Of a stretch of DNA of 64,000 bases, positions 44,474 through 52,835 are shown piece by piece. The notes below the pieces were generated by a model that did no database searches, was not told the origin of the DNA, and was given only the letters and a program-made list of their open reading frames with translations. Positions within the stretch are counted from its first letter, which is position 1. Each line of letters starts with the position of its first letter. This DNA is from DASWOJ01 sp964242415 (GTDB lineage: Bacteria; Pseudomonadota; Alphaproteobacteria; Acetobacterales; Acetobacteraceae), in NCBI GenBank assembly GCA_964242415.1, contig CAXTAT010000002.1:186001-250000 (forward strand), in the 5' to 3' direction. Both the position numbers and the translations under genes were made by a program.

Positions 44474-45149
44474 GGCGTCTTGCTCCCTGGCATCTTGCTG
44501 GAAGTGAGCGGTGGCCGCTGCTCCGTGTCAACTGCATGGTCCAAGTTCGATGGGCAGGGGCGGTCCGTTCCGAACATGCCCCCGCCATAGTGGCTTTCAG
44601 GCATTATCGTACCAGCCGCCATCGACTTCGACCTGTGCCGGCCGAAACACGCAACGTCATTGCGAGCCGGTTTCGGCGCGGCAACCCAGAAGGACTGCGC
44701 TTGTTCCCCTGGATCGCCACGCCGCAAGTGCGGCTCGCGATGACGCTGCTTCCATCACCGGGCTCCCACTACTGGTCAGGCCGGTGGACGTTTGGCATCG
44801 GCTATGGAAAAACACTCGCCATCCCGCTCCGGCAGACACGGGGGCGAAGCTACCCGACCCAAGCCCTGCCTCGGAGATCGATGAGCTGGCCGCTTCGCTC
44901 GGTCATTCGCCTGTATGCAAAGTGCCGGAATGCTCGGTGTTGCCATGTTCGGGCTAAGCTTCACCGCGGTGTTCTAAATTGTCGTGCAGCACCTGGTCCA
45001 GTTGCGCCGGCCCAACCCGCCCGTGAGCAGGGTGATTGGCCAGCATGAGTAGTTTCCGGGGCTGTCCACCATCGCACCGGCCGCCCAAATCAGGGCACCG
45101 ACGGGTCGGCAAAATCGTTCCAGAACGACCTAAGCAGGAGACCGGCACC
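44474..45149. other. Intergenic region with a palindromic repeat
   Basis: This 676-bp gap holds copy 4 of the dispersed repeat (44655-44745). No gene is supported on either side of it, although several short open frames exist. The promoter of the dehydrogenase at 45150 should lie at its right end. Confidence 0.5.
44655..44745. repeat. Dispersed palindromic repeat, copy 4
   Basis: Outer arms cgtcattgcgagccgg and ccggctcgcgatgacg-like, inner arms gcaacccag and cctggatcgcc. It has diverged more than copies 3 and 5, so it is an older insertion. Confidence 0.8.
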
Positions 45150-45902
45150 ATGGCAAGGTTCACCGACAAGATCGCCGTCATCACCGGCGCCTCGAAGGGC
45201 ATTGGCGCAGGCATCGCAAAACGGCTCGCGTCGGAAGGCGCATCGGTCATAGTCAACTACTCGTCGAGCCAGGACGGCGCGAACCGGGTCGTCGATGACA
45301 TTGTGCAGGCCGGCGGCAAGGCAATCGCCATCGGCGCAAGCGTGGCCAACGAGGACGACGTGACCCGGCTGTTCCTGGAGGTTCGCAAGGCGTTCGGCCG
45401 TATCGACGTGCTCGTCAACAACGCCGGGCTTTATGCCCCGGCGCCGATCGAGAGTCTTTCGGTCTCGGAGTTCAATCGACATTTCGATACCAACGTGTTG
45501 GGCCTGCTGCTGGCAACGAAGGCTTCGCTTCCGCTGTTCCCGGCCTCGGGTGGCAGCATCGTCAATATCAGCTCCGTAGTCAGCAGGGTCGCGCCGCCGG
45601 CTGCTTCGATCTATGTCGGCACGAAAGGTGCGGTCGACTCCATCACCAAGTCCATGGCGAAGGAGTTTGCTTCGCGGAAAATACGGGTCAACGGCGTCAA
45701 CCCTGGCTTCGTCATCACGGAAGGGACGCACGCCGCCGGCATGGTCGGCGGCGATTTCGAGGCGTACGCGCTTGCCCATACTCCGCTCGGGCGCCCCGGC
45801 CAGCCTGAGGACATCGCGGCTGCGGTCGCCTTCCTTGCTTCTGACGACGCGAGCTGGATCACAGGCGAGTCGCTGCTCGTCGCTGGCGGCAGCGGGATGT
45901 AG
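45150..45902 (+). CDS. Short-chain dehydrogenase/reductase (classical SDR)
   Basis: A 250-residue NAD(P)-dependent oxidoreductase. The cofactor motif is TGASKGIGAGIA (residues 12-23), the stabilising NNAG motif is LVNNAGLYAP, the catalytic Ser is in VNISSVVS and the catalytic pair is YVGTK. The C-terminus EDIAAAVAFLASDDASWITGESLLVAGGSG is typical. An Asn in VIVNYSS after the second beta strand resembles FabG-like NADPH users. Substrate unknown. A truncated relative lies 165 nt downstream. Confidence 0.92.
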   Translation: MARFTDKIAVITGASKGIGAGIAKRLASEGASVIVNYSSSQDGANRVVDDIVQAGGKAIAIGASVANEDDVTRLFLEVRKAFGRIDVLVNNAGLYAPAPIESLSVSEFNRHFDTNVLGLLLATKASLPLFPASGGSIVNISSVVSRVAPPAASIYVGTKGAVDSITKSMAKEFASRKIRVNGVNPGFVITEGTHAAGMVGGDFEAYALAHTPLGRPGQPEDIAAAVAFLASDDASWITGESLLVAGGSGM

Positions 45903-46067
45903 CCGGATGGGGCGCCCCGGAACCCGAGATCGCTGAGTCGCACGATTCCCACCTATCGCTGGCCGCATTCTGCGACCGTTGTCGGGAGGCATGGCGGTCC
46001 GGCCGGCCTGCGGACATCGACCGCCTGGCAACCGTCTGCCTCCCGAGCATTGGAAGGAGTTGCTGAT

Positions 46068-46170
46068 ATGTCGAGACTGCACGGCAAGGTCGCCGTTGTC
46101 ACAGGGGGTTAGCAGCGGCATCGGCCTGGCCACAGCAAAACGCTTCGCCGAGGAGGGCGCCCGCGTGTTT
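46068..46170 (+). pseudogene. Frameshifted, truncated second SDR gene
   Basis: A strong ribosome site (AAGGAG, 8 nt away) precedes ATG 46068, which encodes the SDR N-terminus MSRLHGKVAVVTGG and then hits TAG at 46110. Dropping one T restores SSGIGLATAKRFAEEGARVF in the next frame, the rest of the cofactor-binding motif. Homology then ends abruptly near 46170 in sequence I cannot identify (46171-46386). The gene therefore has a single-base insertion and has lost about 85% of its length. Confidence 0.8.
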
Positions 46171-46386
46171 AGTTGGCTGACGATGGTCTCTTGTGGGTCT
46201 GATGCCCTGGCGTGCAATTCTGGGCAAATGGTGAGGTGACCCCCAGCCGGTGCGGCGCAGGAGGCCGGCGCACATTGGGAGATGGAAGCTCGATCCAGAT
46301 CGCCGAGCCGGTTGGCGTCCTTGGAAGGTGCGTGGCGAGTTCCGATATGATGTTCCTGGAGAACATCGGGAAAGCGGACAGCGACG

Positions 46387-46650
46387 ATGGCAAGCGGTTG
46401 GGCACCGGACGGTGCGGTTCAGGACCAAATCGATGACACCGTCAGGGACGGCGTATTGCGGGCGAGGGCACGCCTGCGGACGGGTGAGGCGGAACCTCAT
46501 TGTGTGGAATGCGGCGAGGACATCCCCGAGGCGCGACGCCGTGCGCTACCCGGGGTCCGGACCTGCATCACCTGCCAGTCGGCCCATGACAGCCGCCCGG
46601 TGAACGTCGGGTTCAACCGCCGGGGCAGCAAGGACAGCCAACTCAAGTAA
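46387..46650 (+). CDS. DksA/TraR-type C4 zinc-finger protein
   Basis: An 87-residue protein with a four-cysteine zinc finger CVECG...CITCQ, spaced as in the DksA/TraR family, preceded by an acidic helix (QDQIDDTVRDGVLRARARL). It is the short YbiI-like form without the long coiled-coil tip of DksA, so direct action in the RNA polymerase channel is uncertain. It is convergent with the CobW gene at 46664, with only 13 nt between the stops. Confidence 0.85.
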   Translation: MASGWAPDGAVQDQIDDTVRDGVLRARARLRTGEAEPHCVECGEDIPEARRRALPGVRTCITCQSAHDSRPVNVGFNRRGSKDSQLK

Positions 46651-46663
46651 AGCCCGGCGGGAC

Positions 46664-47608
46664 TCACCCCGGCCCTGCGCGGGCGCATCTGTCCATGGTC
46701 CCCGCGATCTCGGCCATGGAAAGGGCGCCGATTTCGGCGATGAACACGATCCGCGCCCGAGGCACCCCGGGTGGAGGCGTCCCGGCCGGAGCCAGTGTCG
46801 CCCGGCCGCCGGCAAGTTGGAACAGGAGCTGGCGGCCGGGCTGCTCGACCGTCTCGAACAGGCCCTTGGCCCGGGCGAGCTTCGGGGCAAGCTGGCCGAT
46901 GGCGGCCTGCAGGCGGGCCAGCGAGACCGGCTGTTGAGACGTCCAGCTCAGGGTCTCGAACCGGTCGGACACCGGGCGGCGCCGGCCTGGGTCGCGCGGC
47001 GCCGGTGCATGGTCCGGGTCCGCCGGGAATAGCAGCGCCGAGGGCACCTGGCCATGCACGGCATCGACCAGGACCGCCGCCGGCCTGGCCGCCGCCCGCA
47101 CGGCCTCGCGGACCCGCTCGCGCCCAGCATCGTCCACCAGGTCCACCTTGCTCAACGCCACCACGTCGGCCGCCCGCAGTTGCGAGCGGAGCAGCGTGTC
47201 ATTCAGCGCCTCCGCCGGGGCCGTGGCGTCCACCACGCACAGCACGGTCTCCAGCGGCGCCTCCCGCCAGATCACCGGGTCCATGAGGTTGCGCACGATG
47301 TCCGCCGGGTCGGCCACGCCGCTCGTCTCGATGACGATGGCCTCCGGGCGCGGGCTGCGCCGCAGGATGGCTGCCAGCGTACGCAGCAGGTCGCCCTCCA
47401 GCGAGCAGCAGATGCAGCCGTTGGCCAGGCTGACAACCCCGTCGCTGGCGCCGGCGATCAGCTCGGCGTCGATGTTGATGGCGCCGAAGTCGTTGACCAC
47501 GGCGGCGATCCGCCGGCCCTCGGCATGGGCCAGGAGATGGTTCACCACCGTCGTCTTGCCCGCGCCCAGGAAGCCGGCGACCAGCAGGATCGGGACGGGC
47601 ACCCCCAT
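46664..47608 (-). CDS. CobW/P47K-family GTPase, second copy
   Basis: A 314-residue G3E GTPase: Walker A GFLGAGKTTVVNHLL, VVNDFGAINIDAELI, the metal-binding GCICC motif, ETSGVADPADI and SKVD in place of NKxD. The C-terminal CobW domain is present, but there is no histidine-rich loop like that of the copy at 3575. Its start codon shares one base with the stop of the amidohydrolase gene (TGATG), so the two are coupled. It may supply the metal for that hydrolase (inference). Confidence 0.9.
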   Translation of the reverse strand: MGVPVPILLVAGFLGAGKTTVVNHLLAHAEGRRIAAVVNDFGAINIDAELIAGASDGVVSLANGCICCSLEGDLLRTLAAILRRSPRPEAIVIETSGVADPADIVRNLMDPVIWREAPLETVLCVVDATAPAEALNDTLLRSQLRAADVVALSKVDLVDDAGRERVREAVRAAARPAAVLVDAVHGQVPSALLFPADPDHAPAPRDPGRRRPVSDRFETLSWTSQQPVSLARLQAAIGQLAPKLARAKGLFETVEQPGRQLLFQLAGGRATLAPAGTPPPGVPRARIVFIAEIGALSMAEIAGTMDRCARAGPG

Positions 47609-49098
47609 CAGCCGGCGGCGACGGGCCGGCGCACTGGCTGCCCAGGCCGCGCCGCCACGTCCATCACCCCATCGATGATCACCGGCTGCCCGCTGACCAG
47701 GAGGTGCCTGACGCCCTCCGCCGGACGGTTCATCGCCGAGAACTCGGCCCGGTCGGTCAGCGTCTCCAGATCGAACACCACCACGTCGGCGTCCGCCCCC
47801 GGTTGCAGCCGCCCCTTGGCGCGCATGGCGGGCGTGCTCGCCTGCAGGATGTCCGCCGGGATCAGCGCGCACTTGCGCACGCCGTCCAGCAGCGAGACCG
47901 CCTGGCGCTCGCGCACCCAATGGCGCAGGAACCGGGTGAAGGTGCCGGCGGAGCGCGGGTGCGACGTGGCGTCCTCCGGCAGCGGCCAAGCATCGCCGGT
48001 ATAGGTCCTGCCGTCCGCCAGCGACCAGGGCATCGCGTCGGAGGCGATGGCCCCGCCGGGGAACAGCACCGACATATCCAGCATCGCGCGGTGGCGCTCG
48101 TTGCCCTCCGTGTCCAGGATGTGCCACAGCACTAGGGTCGAGGGTTCCTCGGCCTGCGCCGCCAGCAGTTCCTCCCGGTCGCGGAACCGCCGCCCGTCGG
48201 TCACCCGCTGCACGGAGTCGTAGCCGGTGCCGTTCCTTGCCTCGAACTCTGGATCGCTGAAGAACGCCGCGGCCAGCACGGTGGAGCCGGTGCCGTAGGG
48301 ATAGGCCTCCAGGGTGATCGGCAGGCCCTGCTCCTGCGCCTTCGCCACCAGCCGGGCGCAGCGCTCCACGTCCGTCTTGCTGGAGCTGTTGAAGTGGCAG
48401 ATGTGCATGTGCGCGCCGGTCGCGCCGGCATAGCCGATCAGGCGGATGTAGGCCTCGGCGGCGCTTTCCGGGTCGATGCGCGACATATAGGCGACGTGGG
48501 TGAAGGTCGGCACGCCGTGCGCCGCCGCCAGTTGGCACACCGCGGTCAGCTCCTGCGCGCCGGCGCCGGGGGCGTAGGCGTTGAGGATGCCGATGCCGAG
48601 GCCGCCCTCCTGCAGCCCGCGCCCGAGGCGGTCGAGGATGCCCGCCACCTCCGCCTCGCCCGCGACGTTCTCCACCCAGCGGCGGTCCCGCATCGCCCGG
48701 CCGAATGCCTCCAGCGAGGATTCCTCGTTGGAGCCGGTCATGGCGCCGATGCGGGCAAACGCCCAGTTGGCCGAGGCGCCGTAATTCAGGATGCGCCCTT
48801 GCGCCGCCTGGCGGCGATACCAGGCCGCGACCGGCATCACCCCCGCCTCCAGGTCGAGCGTCGTCGTCACCCCATCGAACGCCTGCATGCGGTCGGCGGG
48901 GATCGACTGGCCGTGCGCGTGCAGGTCGATGAAGCCGGGCACCACCACCAGCCCGGCGGCGTCGATAACCCGCTCGGCGCCGCCCAGTCCCGTCCCCACC
49001 GCGGCGATCCTGCCGTCCAGCAGCGCCACGTCGCCCACGGCGTCCATCCCACTCGCCGGGTCCACCACCCGCCCGCCGCTGATCACCAAGCCCGCCAT
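47608..49098 (-). CDS. Amidohydrolase, N-acyl-D-amino-acid deacylase family
   Basis: A 496-residue metal-dependent hydrolase of the D-aminoacylase/dihydroorotase-like group. The small beta-sandwich flanks the barrel: N-terminal LVISGGRVVDPASGM and C-terminal GRLQPGADADVVVFD. The metal motif is GFIDLHAHGQ (near residue 60), with later THVAYMS and MHICHFNSSS segments. It probably hydrolyses an amide or lactam; the substrate is unknown. ATG at 49098 is preferred over an upstream in-frame start because the family begins with MxxLVIxGG. It is coupled to the downstream CobW GTPase. Confidence 0.88.
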   Translation of the reverse strand: MAGLVISGGRVVDPASGMDAVGDVALLDGRIAAVGTGLGGAERVIDAAGLVVVPGFIDLHAHGQSIPADRMQAFDGVTTTLDLEAGVMPVAAWYRRQAAQGRILNYGASANWAFARIGAMTGSNEESSLEAFGRAMRDRRWVENVAGEAEVAGILDRLGRGLQEGGLGIGILNAYAPGAGAQELTAVCQLAAAHGVPTFTHVAYMSRIDPESAAEAYIRLIGYAGATGAHMHICHFNSSSKTDVERCARLVAKAQEQGLPITLEAYPYGTGSTVLAAAFFSDPEFEARNGTGYDSVQRVTDGRRFRDREELLAAQAEEPSTLVLWHILDTEGNERHRAMLDMSVLFPGGAIASDAMPWSLADGRTYTGDAWPLPEDATSHPRSAGTFTRFLRHWVRERQAVSLLDGVRKCALIPADILQASTPAMRAKGRLQPGADADVVVFDLETLTDRAEFSAMNRPAEGVRHLLVSGQPVIIDGVMDVAARPGQPVRRPVAAG

Positions 49099-49257
49099 GT
49101 CGCCATCCCCTGCGCGAAAACCTACACCCCCGCAGGCCCGCACCGAACGCCGCTGCCGGCATGGTTGGCGTTACTGCGTGGAAGCGTCCCATAATGATGC
49201 CAGCGTCCCGTCCTCGCTAGGCCATCCGACTGCGCACGAAGCTCAGGCCGTCGTCGC

Positions 49258-49563
49258 CTAGGTTCCCGGCGGCATCCAGACGATCCGGCGCACGTCGATG
49301 CGGGCCGGGATGATCCGCAGCCGCGCGAAGGTGTCCGCGATGCCCTGCTGCTGGGCGATGGTCCCGGCGTCCACCGGCTGCACCGCATACACCCCGCGCG
49401 GGGCGAACATCGCCTCCAGGGTGCCCTCGCGGCGCAGGACCACCAGGGAGCCGCTCTTTTGCTAGCCAATCCGCAGCGCCCTGGCCGCAACGGCCGGCCG
49501 TGCCGCCGCAGCAACCGCCAGGCCCGGCACCGCCGCGCGCCGCCCCAATGCGACGCCCGTCAA
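49258..49563 (-). pseudogene. ssuA: ssuA, alkanesulfonate-binding protein, internally deleted with amber codon
   Basis: The frame begins at a TTG overlapping the ssuB stop. It encodes an Ala-rich signal peptide and the first mature strand of SsuA (ALRIG, then QKSGSLVVLRREGTLEAMFAPRG). A TAG at 49462-49464 stands where relatives have Trp (RIGWQKSGS). In the same frame the sequence then jumps to the C-terminal part (DAGTIAQQQGIADTFARLRIIPARIDVRRIVWMPPG, typical of SsuA ends). About 200 central codons are missing. Two independent lesions leave the ssu transporter without its own binding protein. Confidence 0.85.
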
Positions 49564-50264
49564 GCGACCTCTTCGCCAACCCCCAAGGCGCCCAGCAACT
49601 GCCGCCGCAGGCCGGCGCGAACCGGCGAAGCTTCCCGCGGGCGGGGCAGATCGACCGGCAGGTCGGCGGCGATGCGGCCGTTCTCCAGCACCAGCACGCG
49701 GTCCGCCAGGGCGAGGGCCTCGTCCACGTCGTGCGTCACCAGCAGCACCGCCGGGCCATGACGGCGCCACAGGTCCAGCACCAGGGTGTGCATCCGCAGC
49801 CGGGTTAGGGCGTCGAGCGCCGCGAACGGCTCGTCGAGCAGCAGCAGCCGAGGCGCACGCACCAGGGCGCGGGCGAGCGCGACCCGTGCGGCCTCGCCGC
49901 CCGACAGCGTCAGCGGCCAGGCGTCGGCATGCCGGGCCAGGCCGACCTCCTGCAAGGCGTCCGCCGCCCGGCTGCGCGCATCTGGGCCGTCCAGGCCCAG
50001 CATCACGTTCTGCCACACCGGCGCCCAGGGCAGCAGCCGGGCTTCCTGGAACACGACGGTGGTGGGGCGCGGGACGGTGACGCCCTCGGCCGGGTCCAGG
50101 CCGGCCAGGGTGCGCAGCAGGGTGGTCTTGCCGGAGCCGCTACGGCCGAGCAGCGCGGTGAAGCTGCCCGGCGCCAGGTCAAGGTCCAGCCGATCCAGCA
50201 CCGTGCGTTCGCCGAACCGCCGGGTCAGGCCACGGATACGTACGCCGAGGGGTGCGCCACTCAT
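49560..50264 (-). CDS. ssuB: Aliphatic sulfonate ABC transporter ATPase
   Basis: A 234-residue ABC ATPase with Walker A GRSGSGKTTLLRTLAGL, the Q-loop VFQEARLLPW, signature LSGGEAARVALARAL, Walker B LLLLDEPFAALD and switch His in LVTHDVDEAL. Short length and the LLPW segment are typical of SsuB/TauB. It overlaps the permease stop by 4 nt. All ATPase motifs are intact although the neighbouring ssuA is destroyed. Confidence 0.9.
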   Translation of the reverse strand: MSGAPLGVRIRGLTRRFGERTVLDRLDLDLAPGSFTALLGRSGSGKTTLLRTLAGLDPAEGVTVPRPTTVVFQEARLLPWAPVWQNVMLGLDGPDARSRAADALQEVGLARHADAWPLTLSGGEAARVALARALVRAPRLLLLDEPFAALDALTRLRMHTLVLDLWRRHGPAVLLVTHDVDEALALADRVLVLENGRIAADLPVDLPRPREASPVRAGLRRQLLGALGVGEEVA

Positions 50265-51103
50265 CGTGCGCCCCGCTTTGCCAAGCCGCCGTTTGCCATG
50301 CCGGGCCGCCAGCGCAACGCCCGGCGCTCGACTGCGCGCACCAGGGCGTCGGCACCCAATCCCAGCAGGGCATAGACCAGCAGCCCCACCACAATCACAT
50401 CGGTCTGCAGGAAATCCCGGGCGTCGTTGATCATGTGGCCGATCCCCGCGTTGGCGTTGATCTGCTCGGCCACCACCAGGCTGAGCCACGACACCCCGAG
50501 CGCATAGCGCAGCCCCGTCAGCAGGGACGGCAGCGCGCCGGGCAGCATCACCCGGCGGATCAGCGCCAACCGGCCCAGGCCGAACACCTGCGCGGCCTCC
50601 ACCAGCTTCGGATCGACGCCGCGCAGGCCGGCGAACAGGTTGAGGTACACAGGGAACACCGTCCCCAGTGCCACCAGCGCGACCTTCGGCAGCTCGCCGA
50701 TGCCGAACCACAGGATAAACAGCGGCACCAGCGCCAGGAACGGCAGGGTGCGCAGCATCTGCATCGGCGCGTCCACCACGTCCTCGCCCAGGCGCGACAA
50801 CCCGGCGAGGGTCGCAAGCACCACGCCCGCCACCGCCCCGATGACGAACCCGGCGGCGACGCGGGCCAGGGACACCAGCAGGTTCGCCGGCAGCTCCCCG
50901 GTGACGGTCAGCGCCCAGGCGCTGGCGAGGATGGCGCTCGGGGCGGCGATGGTGCGGGGCGAGATGACGCCGGCGCGCGACAGCGCCTCCCAGGTAAGCA
51001 GGATTGCAAGGGCCGAGGCATAGCGCCGCAGCGCCATGCCATTGAACCGCCACGCGAGGCGCGGACGCCGCAAGGGCGCGGCGAAGCCGAGAGCTTGGCT
51101 CAT
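50261..51103 (-). CDS. ssuC: Aliphatic sulfonate ABC transporter permease
   Basis: A 280-residue inner-membrane permease with about six helices and the EAA loop in AAQVFGLGRLALIRRVMLPGALPSLLTGLR. The segment EDVVDAPMQMLRTLPFLALVPLFILWFG is typical of SsuC/TauC. It partners with SsuB to import alkanesulfonates as a sulfur source. It starts 10 nt after the ssuD stop. Confidence 0.9.
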   Translation of the reverse strand: MSQALGFAAPLRRPRLAWRFNGMALRRYASALAILLTWEALSRAGVISPRTIAAPSAILASAWALTVTGELPANLLVSLARVAAGFVIGAVAGVVLATLAGLSRLGEDVVDAPMQMLRTLPFLALVPLFILWFGIGELPKVALVALGTVFPVYLNLFAGLRGVDPKLVEAAQVFGLGRLALIRRVMLPGALPSLLTGLRYALGVSWLSLVVAEQINANAGIGHMINDARDFLQTDVIVVGLLVYALLGLGADALVRAVERRALRWRPGMANGGLAKRGAR

Positions 51104-51113
51104 GCGGCTGGCC

Positions 51114-52343
51114 CTAGCGTGCCGCCACGGGCGGGGCGAAGCCGTCGTGCATGATCTCTGCGGGCTTGGGGGCAGCGGGGGTCGGCCCGGTGGTCATGAA
51201 CGAGCCGCCGCCGGTCAGCAGCGTCGGACCACCATGGATGACGCCGGGACGCTGGACGCCCAGCACGGGGAACAGCAGCTCGGCCACGCGGTAGGCCTCG
51301 TCCAAGTGCGGGTAGCCGGAGGCGATCACGGTGTCGATGCCCAGCGCCTGGTACTCGCGGATGCGCTCGGCCACCGTCTCCGGGTCGCCGACCAGCGCGG
51401 TGCCGGCGCCGCCGCGCACCAGGCCGACGCCGGCCCACAGGTTCGGCGCGACCTCCAGCCGCTCGCGGGAGCCGCCGTGCAGGGCGAGCATGCGGCGCTG
51501 GCCCTCGCTGTCGCTCTCGGTCGCGAGCTTGCGCTGGGCGGTGGCGATGGTGTCGTCGGACAGGTGGCGGATCAGGTGGCGGGCGGCGTCCCAGGCCTCG
51601 CCCTCGGTCTCGCGCACGATCAGGTGCAGGCGGATGCCGTAGCGCAGCGTGCGGCCGTGCGCGGCGGCGCGGGTGCGGACGTCGGCGATCTTCTCGGCGA
51701 CCGCGGCGGGGGGTTCGCCCCAGGTCAGGTAGCCGTCGGCCTGCGCCGCCGCCAGCGCGTGGGCGGCGGGGGAGGAGCCGCCGAAGAACAGCGGCGGGTA
51801 CGGGGCCTGCACGGGCGGGAACATCATCCGGCCGCCGCGGGAGGACAGGTGCTTGCCCTCGTACTGCACGGTGTCGCCGGCCATCAGGCCGCGCCAGATG
51901 TGCAGGAAGTCCGAAGCCTGGTCATAGCGCTCGTCGTGGCCGAGGCTCAGGCCGTCGCCGGCGAGGTCGGCCGGGTTGCCGCCGCAGACGACGTTGACCA
52001 TCAGGCGGCCACCGGTCAGGCGGTCCAGCGCCGAATACTGGCGTGCGGCCTCGCCGGGGGTGACCTGGCCGGGGCGCATGGCGACGAGGAAGCGCAGGCG
52101 CTCGGTGAAGGAGGCGATGCTGGCGGCGGTGACCAGCGCGTCCTCGCAGCCGTTGCCGGTGGGGAGCAGGATGCCATGGAAGCCAAGCTGGTCGGCGGCC
52201 TGTGCGACGCCGCGGAGGTAGCGGTTGTCAGCCACCCGCTGGCCTGCGGCAGAGCCGAGATAGCGGCCGTCGCCGCCGGTGGGGAGGAACCAGAGCATGT
52301 CGGGCGGGGGCATGGCGGCGGGGCGGGCGGGGATGGCGTTCAT
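51114..52343 (-). CDS. ssuD: FMNH2-dependent alkanesulfonate monooxygenase
   Basis: A 409-residue luciferase-family flavin monooxygenase that releases sulfite from alkanesulfonates. Landmarks are MLWFLPTGGDGRYLG at the N-terminus, GILLPTGNGCEDALVTAA, FLVAMRPGQVTPGEAARQYSALDRLTGGRLMVNVVCGGNPAD and the SsuD-type PLFFGGSSPAAHALAA. It needs a flavin reductase (SsuE), not encoded in this window. ATG at 52343 is preferred; an upstream in-frame ATG would add 20 residues. First gene of the ssuD-ssuC-ssuB run, an order different from that in Escherichia coli. The C-terminal 30 residues are low-complexity. Confidence 0.92.
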   Translation of the reverse strand: MNAIPARPAAMPPPDMLWFLPTGGDGRYLGSAAGQRVADNRYLRGVAQAADQLGFHGILLPTGNGCEDALVTAASIASFTERLRFLVAMRPGQVTPGEAARQYSALDRLTGGRLMVNVVCGGNPADLAGDGLSLGHDERYDQASDFLHIWRGLMAGDTVQYEGKHLSSRGGRMMFPPVQAPYPPLFFGGSSPAAHALAAAQADGYLTWGEPPAAVAEKIADVRTRAAAHGRTLRYGIRLHLIVRETEGEAWDAARHLIRHLSDDTIATAQRKLATESDSEGQRRMLALHGGSRERLEVAPNLWAGVGLVRGGAGTALVGDPETVAERIREYQALGIDTVIASGYPHLDEAYRVAELLFPVLGVQRPGVIHGGPTLLTGGGSFMTTGPTPAAPKPAEIMHDGFAPPVAAR

Positions 52344-52624
52344 GCTGCGGGGTCCGGTCCAGTGTTCGCGGCGGTTGGGCCGTGGGTTGAAAGCAAGGTC
52401 CACAGGAAAAGGGGGACCGCGGCAAGCCGAAACAGGGGTGGGACGGCAATAAGAAGGGATTAACTAAATACCGGCAGCGTCATGGAAGACCTGTGCTGCC
52501 TTGGATGGCCAGTGGGAAATTGTTGCCTATGCTTTCGATGGCGCCTGGCGGCCGCAGACGGCGCGGGCCTGATGCCAGCCGCCGTCTGCCCTGATCCCCA
52601 CGTGGTTGCATGGGGCTGGCCGCC

Positions 52625-52731
52625 GTCATTGCGAGCCGCGCTTGCGGCGTGACAATCCAGGGGTGCTTGGGTTGCAGTTCCGGTCTTGCACCCCCTGGAT
52701 TGCCGCGTCGCAAGCGCTCCTCGCAATGACG
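52625..52731. repeat. Dispersed palindromic repeat, copy 5
   Basis: A full-length copy close in sequence to copy 3: outer arms cgtcattgcgagccgc and tcctcgcaatgacg, inner arms caatccagggg and cccctggattgc. It lies in the 492-bp gap (52344-52835) between ssuD and the MFS gene; nothing else was recognised in that gap. Confidence 0.9.
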
Positions 52732-52835
52732 GGACGGGGAGGAAGGGATGGGCGAGAAGGCGGGCAAACCGGTCATGCCAAGGGAGGCGGGGTTCCCTCG
52801 CCAGGTGGAGCGGCCAAGGCGAGGCGCCATGCCCG

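Noticed and set aside
46171..46386. Possible insertion-sequence remnant
   Set aside because: The minus-strand frames look vaguely protein-like, but I recognised no transposase motif or terminal repeat, so it is not called.
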